Below, in pieces: positions 1 to 5,192 of a stretch of 5,192 nucleotides of DNA. The DNA is from an uncultured Eubacteriales bacterium (lineage in GTDB: Bacteria > Bacillota > Clostridia > Oscillospirales > Oscillospiraceae), in NCBI GenBank assembly GCA_900321335.1, contig ONVR01000392.1, positions 1 to 5,192 on the forward strand, in the 5' to 3' direction. Position numbers and translations under genes: made by a program. The notes under the pieces are model-generated. The model was not told the DNA's origin, did not search any database, and worked only from the letters and a program-made list of their open reading frames with translations. The first letter of the stretch is position 1, and each line of letters opens with the position of its first letter.

Positions 1-15
1 AAAGGAAGCGGAATC

Positions 16-1374
16 ATGAGTTTATCTACCACAGCCAAGCGTTTAGGCATTGAACAACTCTTAAACTACGCCTGCAAGGACCCGGACAAAAATCTCCCGA
101 AAATCATGGACTGGGCAGACCGGTTCTCCGGAGGGGAATTTCCCTCCCAGCGGAAGGTGATCCGGGATGCCATCGAAAACCCGGACAATCCCTATTACAG
201 CTACATCCGCCACATCATCAAGGAGACGGACGAAGATGTACTCAAGACCATCGTGGTGAACTTCTTCATCAACGCCAACCTGATCGGCTGGCCCCAGCAG
301 GAGAAAATGCGGGAGAAGTACGGCTGCAACATCCCCTGGGCCATCCTGCTGGACCCTACCTCCGCCTGCAATCTCCACTGTACCGGCTGCTGGGCGGCGG
401 AGTACGGCAACAAGCTGAACCTGACCTTTGAAGAGATTGACGACATCATCCGCCAGGGCAAGGAGCTGGGCGTGTACATGTACATCTACACCGGCGGTGA
501 GCCGTTGGTGCGGAAAAAGGACCTGATCCGGCTGTGTGAGAAGCACGACGACTGTGTATTCCTCAGCTTCACCAATGCCACGCTGATTGACGAGGCCTTT
601 GCGGACGAAATGCTGCGGGTCAAGAACTTCGTCCCGGCCATCTCCCTGGAGGGCTTTGAGGCGGCAACAGATGGACGGAGGGGCGACGGGGTCTACAACA
701 AGGTGATCCACGCCATCGAGCTTTTGAAGGAGCGAAAGCTGCTCTACGGCATCTCCGCCTGTTACACCAGTCAGAATCTCGACTCCATCATGTCCGAGGA
801 GTTCTATGACAAGCTGATTGAGATGGGCGTCTACTTCATTTGGTATTTCCACTACATGCCAGTTGGCAACGATGCCTCCCCCGAATTGCTGCCCACCCCG
901 GAGCAGCGGGTGGAGGCTTATCAACGCATCCGCCGGTTCCGGAAAGAAAAACCCCTGTTCGCCATGGACTTCCAGAACGACGGGGAGTTTGTGGGCGGCT
1001 GCATCGCGGGAGGGCGGCGGTATCTGCACATCAACGCAAACGGCGACGTGGACCCCTGCGTGTTCATCCACTACTCCGACTCCAACATCCGGGAAAAGAC
1101 GCTCTTGGAGGCATTACAGGGCCCCATCTTCATGGCCTACCATGACGGGCAGCCCTTCAATGACAACCACATGCGCCCCTGCCCCATGCTGGAAAATCCA
1201 GAATTGCTCCGGGACATGGTTGAGAAGACCGGCGCCCACTCCACGGATCTGCAGTCCCCGGAGAGCGCGGAGCATCTGTGCGCCAAGTGCGACAAATACG
1301 CCGAGAACTGGAAACCCGTGGCAGAGCAGCTCTGGAAGGAGCGCCAGGCGGAGAAGGTCTGGAACGCAGGATAA
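16..1374 (+). CDS. Radical SAM protein with SPASM/twitch-like C-terminus
   Basis: This is a 452-residue cytoplasmic iron-sulfur enzyme expected to cleave S-adenosylmethionine and start radical chemistry; its substrate is unknown. Residues 1-105 form a helical N-terminal extension not part of the core. The radical SAM barrel starts near 108 and carries the CX3CX2C cluster motif (C118, C122, C125, in CNLHCTGC), followed by the SAM-binding GGEPL at 160-164. The C-terminus has C329, then GX4C ending at C348 (a CX13GX4C spacing as in SPASM/twitch domains), then C389, C422 and C425. This is fewer cysteines than a full SPASM domain, so one auxiliary 4Fe-4S cluster is likelier than two. The ATG at 16 follows AAAGGAAG at 1-8. 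The frame stays open to the window edge, so a longer start cannot be excluded. No precursor peptide gene is visible. Family assignment is firm; function (peptide, lipid or cofactor modification) is open. Confidence 0.93.
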   Translation: MSLSTTAKRLGIEQLLNYACKDPDKNLPKIMDWADRFSGGEFPSQRKVIRDAIENPDNPYYSYIRHIIKETDEDVLKTIVVNFFINANLIGWPQQEKMREKYGCNIPWAILLDPTSACNLHCTGCWAAEYGNKLNLTFEEIDDIIRQGKELGVYMYIYTGGEPLVRKKDLIRLCEKHDDCVFLSFTNATLIDEAFADEMLRVKNFVPAISLEGFEAATDGRRGDGVYNKVIHAIELLKERKLLYGISACYTSQNLDSIMSEEFYDKLIEMGVYFIWYFHYMPVGNDASPELLPTPEQRVEAYQRIRRFRKEKPLFAMDFQNDGEFVGGCIAGGRRYLHINANGDVDPCVFIHYSDSNIREKTLLEALQGPIFMAYHDGQPFNDNHMRPCPMLENPELLRDMVEKTGAHSTDLQSPESAEHLCAKCDKYAENWKPVAEQLWKERQAEKVWNAG

Positions 1375-1375
1375 C

Positions 1376-1410
1376 AAAAACCGCCGGAGCGGACAGTTCC
1401 GTTCCGGTGG
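1376..1410 (-). terminator. Intrinsic terminator of the TetR-type gene, between convergent genes
   Basis: Two 13-base arms (1381-1393 and 1398-1410) enclose a 4-base loop. On the minus strand the hairpin lies 13 bases after the regulator's stop codon and is followed at once by five T (1380-1376), which fits a Rho-independent terminator. Two of the 13 pairs are A-C mismatches in minus-strand RNA but G-U wobbles in plus-strand RNA. The hairpin should therefore also fold in the radical SAM transcript, starting 6 bases after that stop codon. No T-tract follows it on the plus strand, so termination in that direction is less certain. Confidence 0.7.
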
Positions 1411-1423
1411 GTGATATTCAATG

Positions 1424-1978
1424 TTATTCCAGCGCAAAGTCCTGAAAGACCTGGCGGTTCATGGTGTGGTAATAGGGCTCCAGTATACCAATATAGTGGA
1501 GCAGGTCATAGCTCAAGTTGTGGTTCAGCCAGTCCAGCAGGACGCCCACGCAGCAGCATTTATAGTACCGCACCATCAGCTCTTTGCCCTCCGGCTTTAA
1601 ATTCATTCCCTCCGTCACGCAGTCGATATAGGCGGTGACGATGTGCAGCACCATCCGGTCCACGCTGTCCAGGAACACGTCCCGCTTCACGGAGCGGTAG
1701 ATGTGGAACACGGACTGCTTGTTCTCCAGGATCATCTGGGCCATGGGCTCGATGCACTCCATGGGGGATTCGATCCGCCCGTGGTTCTGTATGATCTCAT
1801 AGGCCCAATGCTCCAGGGAGGAGATCAGCAGCTCCGGGATGCCCTCAAAGTGGTAGTAGAAGGTGTTCCGGTTGATGCCGCAACGCTCCACGATGTCCCG
1901 GACGGTGATTTCCGTATAGGGCTTCTCCCGGAGGAGGACAGCGAACTGATTGATAATCGTCTGCTTGGTACGGTTCAT
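1424..1978 (-). CDS. TetR/AcrR-family transcriptional regulator
   Basis: A 184-residue DNA-binding repressor of typical TetR length. The N-terminal helix-turn-helix covers about residues 5-50: a first helix at 5-17, then the ITVRDIVERCGI segment (24-35), and a recognition helix with the hallmark NRNTFYYHF (36-44). The rest (about 55-180) is an all-helical ligand-binding and dimerisation domain. It resembles the C-terminal domain of the DhaS-like TetR subfamily, with its L-x-W-L stretch near 147-151 (LLDWL). Three consecutive cysteines sit at 141-143, inside the expected ligand pocket. The ATG at 1976-1978 has a GGAGGT ribosome site 5 bases upstream. It is transcribed divergently from the lipoprotein operon and converges with the radical SAM gene. 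The probable operator in its own promoter suggests autorepression and control of the divergent operon. The ligand is unknown. Confidence 0.92.
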   Translation of the reverse strand: MNRTKQTIINQFAVLLREKPYTEITVRDIVERCGINRNTFYYHFEGIPELLISSLEHWAYEIIQNHGRIESPMECIEPMAQMILENKQSVFHIYRSVKRDVFLDSVDRMVLHIVTAYIDCVTEGMNLKPEGKELMVRYYKCCCVGVLLDWLNHNLSYDLLHYIGILEPYYHTMNRQVFQDFALE

Positions 1979-1983
1979 GGGAC

Positions 1984-1989
1984 ACCTCC
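1984..1989 (-). promoter_or_regulatory. Ribosome binding site of the TetR-type gene
   Basis: The minus strand reads GGAGGT, 5 bases before the ATG at 1978. This close match to the anti-Shine-Dalgarno complement supports the chosen start. Confidence 0.8.
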
Positions 1990-1996
1990 ACAGCGC

Positions 1997-2024
1997 CTGA
2001 GGCGAATCTAGTTTTCAATATTAT
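1997..2024 (+). promoter_or_regulatory. Weak candidate promoter for the lipoprotein operon
   Basis: CTGAGG at 1997-2002 (3 of 6 to TTGACA) is separated by 16 bases from TATTAT at 2019-2024 (5 of 6 to TATAAT). Transcription would start near 2031, leaving a leader of about 70 bases before the lipoprotein ATG. The -10 box overlaps that of the leftward promoter. The match is modest and the region is AT-rich, so chance is possible; no better rightward promoter was seen. Confidence 0.3.
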
Positions 2025-2048
2025 ATCATGCCCATGTGCATCACGCAA
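2020..2048 (-). promoter_or_regulatory. Extended -10 sigma-A promoter of the TetR-type gene
   Basis: On the minus strand a perfect TATAAT (2025-2020) is preceded by TGA, which forms an extended -10 (TGnTATAAT). It lies 17 bases downstream of TTGCGT (2048-2043), a 3 of 6 match to TTGACA. Spacing is optimal, and the start would fall near 2013, about 35 bases before the ATG. This is the best promoter in the window. Confidence 0.75.
2026..2043. promoter_or_regulatory. Probable TetR-type operator (near-palindrome)
   Basis: The 18 bases are symmetric at 14 of 18 positions; the core ATGCCCATGTGCAT (2028-2041) matches its own reverse complement at 12 of 14. It fills the spacer between the -35 and -10 boxes of the regulator's promoter, so a bound repressor would block RNA polymerase. 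It also covers the expected start of the rightward candidate promoter, so it could silence both directions. Size and location fit TetR-family operators; binding is inferred. Confidence 0.5.
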
Positions 2049-2050
2049 GA

Positions 2051-2071
2051 AATATTTTATTCCTAAATATT
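2051..2071. repeat. AT-rich inverted repeat in the operon leader
   Basis: The perfect 7-base arms AATATTT (2051-2057) and AAATATT (2065-2071) are separated by 7 bases. It lies between the proposed operator and the lipoprotein ribosome binding site. It could be a second regulator site or an AT-rich upstream element of the leftward promoter, just outside that promoter's -35. An A/T-only repeat of this size can arise by chance. Confidence 0.35.
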
Positions 2072-2087
2072 CCATCCCCTACCCCAG

Positions 2088-2095
2088 AAGGAGGG
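2088..2095 (+). promoter_or_regulatory. Ribosome binding site of the lipoprotein gene
   Basis: AAGGAGGG ends 4 bases before the ATG at 2100. It is a strong site, and it fixes the start just ahead of a clear lipoprotein signal peptide. Confidence 0.85.
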
Positions 2096-2099
2096 ACCC

Positions 2100-3884
2100 A
2101 TGAAGCAAGTAAAAAACATCACAGCCATTGCACTGGCCCTTTCCCTGCTCTTATTCAGCGGCTGCGGCCAGCAGGTCAAGGACCCTTCATCCCAGGAAAC
2201 CTCCGCCCCGGAGGAAATCCAGGATGAGACGACTGTGGAAACCGGCGAAATACCAGATGAGACAGCTCTGGCGGAGTCGGAAAGCACGGGAAACAACACC
2301 ACCGTCACCCTGTCAGATCAGGGCTGCACCATCGTGGGGGCCGGGGCAAAGTTTTCGGACAGCACTTTGAAGATCACCGGCAGCGGGCGCTACACCCTGT
2401 CCGGTAAGCTGTCAGCGGGGCGCATTCTGGTGAACGCAGAAGTAGATTCCAACGTGGAGCTGATCTTAAACGGGGTGGAGATCACGTCCCCGGAGCACGA
2501 CGCCATCTACTGCAAGAAGGCCGGGAGCCTGAAGATCACCCTGGCCTCCGGCACGGAAAACCACCTGGTCAGCGGCACTTCGGACACCTATGGCCTGGGA
2601 ATTCAGCCGGAGAGCGCGGAGGACGATGATTCCGAGGAATCGGAAGAGGAACTGAAAAAGAGCCAAAAGGCCGCCATCTACTCCAAGGCCCCGCTGTACA
2701 TCACCGGGGACGGAAGCCTGACGGTGGAGGGCCTGATCAAAAACGGCATCCAGGCCAAACCGGGGCTTCTGATCGACACGGCAAAGATTACGGTCACGGC
2801 GGTGAATGACGCCATCAAATCCAAGGGCGCGATTCAAATAAACTCCGGCGAATTTGACATTTTCGCCTTTGGCGACCGCATCTCCACTGACGGAAACCTT
2901 ACGATCGAGGGCGGCAGCTTCTCCCTCCGTACCGGGGAAGGGTCGGAATCTGTGGAGATGAAGACCGAGGACTTCGGACCACCACGGTTCGGTTTCGACA
3001 ATGCGAGCTATGATCTGGATGACTCCGGCTACGGCTCCCAAAAGGGCATCAAGGCCGAGGGGAACATGACCATTCTGGGCGGGACCTATCAGATGGACAC
3101 CGCCGATGACTGTATCCACTGCGGCTCCGTGCTGACGATCTCCGGCGGCGCCATGATCCTCTCCTCCGGGGACGATGGCATCCACGCGGACGATTCCCTT
3201 TCCATCACCGGAGGCGACATCGCCGTATCCTATTGTTACGAGGGCATCGAGGCCATCCACATTGATGTGGAGGACGGGAATATCTCCGTTACCGCCGTGG
3301 ACGATGGCTTCAACGCCTGCGGGGAGCGGGCGGACAGCCCTACCCTGACGGTAAACGGCGGGAATATCTATGTGGATGCGGCGGGCGACGGTCTCGACTC
3401 CAACGGGGATCTGACCATCAACGGCGGTTATGTGCGGGTGGACGGTCCCCCGGACAGCATGAACGCAGCCATGGACGTGGGATCGGAGAATGGAGGCGTG
3501 TTCACCACCAACGGCGGCACCCTGATTGCCGTTGGGATGTCCGGGATGCTGGAGGTGCCGGAGGAAACCTCCGGGCAGGTCAGTCTGACCTTCGTGTTCC
3601 CGGAGACGCTGCCTGCGGATACTGAGGTGGTCATCACGGACACCGCCGGGCAGGAACTGGGCCGCTTCACCACCGTCAAGATCGCAGACAGCGTGATATT
3701 CTCCAGCCCGGAACTGATCCTTGGCGAGACCTATACCTTCACATGGGCAGGCGGATCCGACACCCTGGAGGCATCGGAAATCAGCTCCACCAATTACACC
3801 CGCAGCTTCGGCGGTCCCGGCGGCTTTGGCGGTCCCGGCGGCCCGGGAGGCATGGGCGGTCCTCCGGGGTTTGGACAGCCATGA
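2100..3884 (+). CDS. Secreted lipoprotein with DUF4353/Cthe_2159-type carbohydrate-binding beta-helix
   Basis: This is a 594-residue extracellular protein. Residues 1-21 are a lipoprotein signal peptide (basic start, hydrophobic 8-19) with lipobox FSGC; C22 would be lipidated and anchor the protein to the outer face of the membrane. Residues 23-65 are a Glu/Thr/Ser-rich linker. From about 67 to 475 runs a parallel beta-helix domain with repeated rungs of the type D-D-G-I-x-A-x-x-x-L-x-I-x-G-G (near 237-250, 336-349, 358-372, 401-421, 429-443). It resembles the family of Clostridium thermocellum Cthe_2159, which is known to bind polygalacturonate and cellulose and holds calcium. A strongly acidic insert lies at 173-184. 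Residues about 485-565 form a beta-rich segment and 571-594 a Gly/Pro-rich tail. Six further cysteines (76, 138, 338, 341, 379, 407) are many for an exported Firmicute protein. It is first in an operon with two membrane proteins. The binding partner is unknown; an adhesive or structural envelope role is inference. Confidence 0.9.
   Translation: MKQVKNITAIALALSLLLFSGCGQQVKDPSSQETSAPEEIQDETTVETGEIPDETALAESESTGNNTTVTLSDQGCTIVGAGAKFSDSTLKITGSGRYTLSGKLSAGRILVNAEVDSNVELILNGVEITSPEHDAIYCKKAGSLKITLASGTENHLVSGTSDTYGLGIQPESAEDDDSEESEEELKKSQKAAIYSKAPLYITGDGSLTVEGLIKNGIQAKPGLLIDTAKITVTAVNDAIKSKGAIQINSGEFDIFAFGDRISTDGNLTIEGGSFSLRTGEGSESVEMKTEDFGPPRFGFDNASYDLDDSGYGSQKGIKAEGNMTILGGTYQMDTADDCIHCGSVLTISGGAMILSSGDDGIHADDSLSITGGDIAVSYCYEGIEAIHIDVEDGNISVTAVDDGFNACGERADSPTLTVNGGNIYVDAAGDGLDSNGDLTINGGYVRVDGPPDSMNAAMDVGSENGGVFTTNGGTLIAVGMSGMLEVPEETSGQVSLTFVFPETLPADTEVVITDTAGQELGRFTTVKIADSVIFSSPELILGETYTFTWAGGSDTLEASEISSTNYTRSFGGPGGFGGPGGPGGMGGPPGFGQP
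3807..3842 (+). repeat. 18-bp tandem duplication encoding the Gly/Pro-rich tail
   Basis: Two adjacent 18-base units (3807-3824 and 3825-3842) match at 17 of 18 positions, each encoding F-G-G-P-G-G; the only difference is a silent TTC/TTT. A degenerate continuation (GGPGGMGGPPGF) runs almost to the stop codon. This is typical of slippage- or recombination-expanded low-complexity tails. Confidence 0.8.
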
Positions 3885-4612
3885 AAAGAAAAGGTAAGCG
3901 CTCTGTCCTCCGTCTCCTTCCCAAGCTGCTTTTGATCCTGATCTGGATGGAGGTGATCATCCTGATCTATCTCCATCGGGACAAGCTGACCGCGGACGGC
4001 ATCCTGCATTTCACCCCGGAGAATCCATGGCTGGCGGCGCTGGTGATTCTGGGACTCTTTGCACTAAAGAGCATCAGCGTGATGCTGTATTCCGGAATTT
4101 TGTTTGTCGCAGACGGAATCCTGTTTCCGCTGCCTGTGGCGATCTTGGTGAACGTCATTGGCGGAGCGATCATGCTCTCTATCCCTTATTGGATCGGGAA
4201 ACGCACAGGCGCGTCGGCGGTGGAGCGGATCAAGGGGAAATATCCCAAAGCAGAGCAGCTTGGGGCTTTTCGTTCGGAAAACGACTTCTTTTTCGCCGTG
4301 ATCCTGCGGATCATCGGGATCGTTCCCTGCGACGTAGCCAGTATGTATATGGGCGCGGTGCAGGTCTCCTTCCCTAAATATCTGTTTGGAAGTCTGCTGG
4401 GCATCCTGCCGTCCATTGTGCTATACCCGATCATGGGGATGGGGGTCCAGGACATTCATCAGCCCCAGTTCTGGATCGCGCTGGGAATCAAGGGTGCGCT
4501 GATGATTATCTCCGCCCTGGGCGGCCGGGTCTATCGCCGGGCGAAGGGAGAGAAAGGCGCCGATGGGCCATGTAACAACTTGGAGCATGATGAAATGGAT
4601 CCGAACATATAG
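3881..4612 (+). CDS. VTT-domain membrane protein (TVP38/TMEM64, DedA-related)
   Basis: A 243-residue integral membrane protein. After a basic start (MKRKGKR) come hydrophobic segments at about 12-31, 50-68, 70-104 (a helix pair with G94-G95), 136-160, 166-185 and 197-214. The VTT/SNARE-associated signature is visible as R143-x5-P149-x-D151, with a conserved glycine at 158 and then a G-x-x-x-G-x-x-P stretch at 170-177. Bacterial relatives act in membrane homeostasis and lipid-carrier or phospholipid movement across the bilayer; the substrate here is unknown. The ATG at 3881 overlaps the upstream stop as ATGA and has no good Shine-Dalgarno, which points to translational coupling with the lipoprotein. 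The frame extends upstream to an ATG at 3743, but that part is an out-of-frame reading of the lipoprotein's 3' end (Arg-rich, no family resemblance), so the shorter start is chosen. The C-terminal tail (about 217-243) is hydrophilic. Confidence 0.88.
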   Translation: MKRKGKRSVLRLLPKLLLILIWMEVIILIYLHRDKLTADGILHFTPENPWLAALVILGLFALKSISVMLYSGILFVADGILFPLPVAILVNVIGGAIMLSIPYWIGKRTGASAVERIKGKYPKAEQLGAFRSENDFFFAVILRIIGIVPCDVASMYMGAVQVSFPKYLFGSLLGILPSIVLYPIMGMGVQDIHQPQFWIALGIKGALMIISALGGRVYRRAKGEKGADGPCNNLEHDEMDPNI

Positions 4613-4616
4613 GAGG
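4611..4616 (+). promoter_or_regulatory. Ribosome binding site of the AI-2E-family gene, overlapping a stop codon
   Basis: AGGAGG begins on the second base of the preceding gene's TAG (4610-4612) and ends 7 bases before the ATG at 4624. The perfect site and ideal spacing fix the start and show continuous operon organisation. Confidence 0.88.
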
Positions 4617-4623
4617 AACGCCT

Positions 4624-5192
4624 ATGAATCAGAACAATCCGGTGCCGCTTCGTACTCTGGTTTTGCGGATCACCCTTCGGTTTGCGCTGATCCTGGGCGT
4701 ACTCCTGTTTTTGATCCTGCTGCTGCCGCCCCTGCTGAATCTGTTCCTGCCCTTTGTGCTGGCCTATATCCTGGCGACAGTCTTGGCCCCTCTGGTGGGA
4801 AAGCTCACAAAGACCTCGGAACGGGTATGGAATTTCTGGTCCATGTTTTTCGTGCTGCTGATCATCATCGCCATCGCAGCCCTGCTGATCTATGTGGGCT
4901 ATTATCTCTTCACCCAGGTGACAGATCTGATCACCAGCTGGAGCAGCATCCGGGACAACTTCATTGAAATCCTGCGCTCCTTCTCTGGGTACTTGCAGGG
5001 CCACATGGACATGACCTCCACGGAGCTGGATGCCTACGCCCAGGAAGCATTGCAGCACGTCACGGACTATATCACAGACAAGCTGTCCTCCTGGGCGCCC
5101 ACAGTTATGGTGAGCGTGGGCAATGTTGCCTCCAGTGTTGCCGGCTTTATTGTCTCTGCGTTGTTTTTTATCATCGGCTCTTATTTTATGAC
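4624..5192 (+). CDS. AI-2E family transporter / YtvI-PerM-type permease, 5' part
   Basis: The first 189 codons of a gene running off the right edge; family members are usually about 350-400 residues. It encodes a multi-spanning membrane protein with hydrophobic segments at about 17-35, 36-58 (with LPFVLAYILA at 42-51, followed by the typical L-x-P-L-V at 54-58), 72-95, and one starting near 163 that reaches the edge. Between them, a soluble amphipathic region (about 98-160) fits the long loop of this family. The name comes from E. coli TqsA, linked to AI-2 export, but other members are Na+/H+ antiporters or sporulation proteins (YtvI), so the substrate cannot be assigned. It sits 11 bases after the VTT gene, so it is almost surely cotranscribed. 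No stop or frameshift is seen in the visible part. Confidence 0.85.
   Translation, partial: MNQNNPVPLRTLVLRITLRFALILGVLLFLILLLPPLLNLFLPFVLAYILATVLAPLVGKLTKTSERVWNFWSMFFVLLIIIAIAALLIYVGYYLFTQVTDLITSWSSIRDNFIEILRSFSGYLQGHMDMTSTELDAYAQEALQHVTDYITDKLSSWAPTVMVSVGNVASSVAGFIVSALFFIIGSYFM

Noticed and set aside
61..1071. A 336-codon open frame on the minus strand.
   Set aside because: It lies wholly antisense to the radical SAM gene, whose motifs are unmistakable. The translation is Val/His/Asp-rich with no family features, as expected for an antisense shadow in GC-rich DNA.
818..1414. A 198-codon plus-strand frame, plus a 101-codon one at 840-1145.
   Set aside because: Both are frame-shifted readings of the radical SAM gene with Ser/Arg/Thr-rich, domain-less translations.
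1979..2099. A riboswitch or small RNA in the divergent intergenic region.
   Set aside because: At 121 bp and filled by promoters and a dyad, the region leaves too little space for a structured aptamer. No extended stem set or terminator hairpin precedes the lipoprotein gene.
2466..3260. A 264-codon open frame on the minus strand.
   Set aside because: It is antisense to the beta-helix lipoprotein. The repeated G-D/D-G codons of the real gene produce the open frame; it has no ribosome site or recognisable domain.
3743..3880. A longer start for the VTT gene, adding 46 residues.
   Set aside because: The extension is an Arg/Gly-rich out-of-frame reading of the lipoprotein's 3' end. The ATG at 3881 gives a normal basic start followed by a membrane helix and an ATGA junction.
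4531..5058. A 175-codon minus-strand frame, and a 134-codon plus-strand frame at 4563-4967.
   Set aside because: Both overlap the AI-2E-family gene, which has a perfect ribosome site, clear membrane helices and an uninterrupted frame to the window edge. The two frames are Gln/His-rich or Ala/Gly/Pro-rich shadows.
1..5192. Mobile element, CRISPR array, tRNA or phage signature.
   Set aside because: No transposase or integrase, no regularly spaced repeats, and no cloverleaf-like sequence were seen. The repeats found are the coding tandem unit and short dyads described above.

Overview
The window looks like a chromosomal piece from a moderately GC-rich (roughly 55-60 % by eye) anaerobic Firmicute. 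Gut Clostridia of the Oscillospiraceae type (Oscillibacter/Flavonifractor-like) are the best guess. The reasons are strong AGGAGG-type ribosome binding sites, a lipobox on a sugar-binding family found mainly in Clostridia, a radical SAM enzyme, and a clostridial TetR-type regulator. The organism assignment is inference; no rRNA or marker gene is present.

Layout. (1) 16-1374 (+): radical SAM enzyme with an N-terminal helical domain and a SPASM/twitch-like cysteine-rich C-terminus. (2) 1376-1410: a hairpin between the convergent ends of this gene and the next; its T-tract faces the minus-strand gene. (3) 1424-1978 (-): TetR/AcrR-family repressor. (4) 1979-2099: a 121-bp divergent control region. 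It holds a very good extended -10 promoter for the repressor, a near-palindrome lying in that promoter's spacer (probable operator), a weaker overlapping rightward promoter and a second AT-rich inverted repeat. (5) 2100 to the right edge (+): a tight operon of a secreted beta-helix lipoprotein (DUF4353/Cthe_2159-type carbohydrate-binding family), a VTT-domain (TVP38/TMEM64, DedA-related) membrane protein starting in a 4-bp ATGA overlap, and the first 189 codons of an AI-2E-family membrane permease whose RBS overlaps the preceding stop codon.

How they may work together. The last three genes form a cell-envelope unit: one lipid-anchored extracellular protein and two multi-spanning membrane proteins. 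The divergent TetR-type repressor probably controls itself and, by position, this operon. The radical SAM gene ends against the repressor and may belong to a unit that begins left of the window, so its link to the envelope operon is unproven. All genes belong to recognisable families. No mobile element, CRISPR array, tRNA or rRNA was seen. The most interesting points are the unassigned substrate of the radical SAM enzyme, the operator architecture, and the lipoprotein-VTT-AI-2E gene set.
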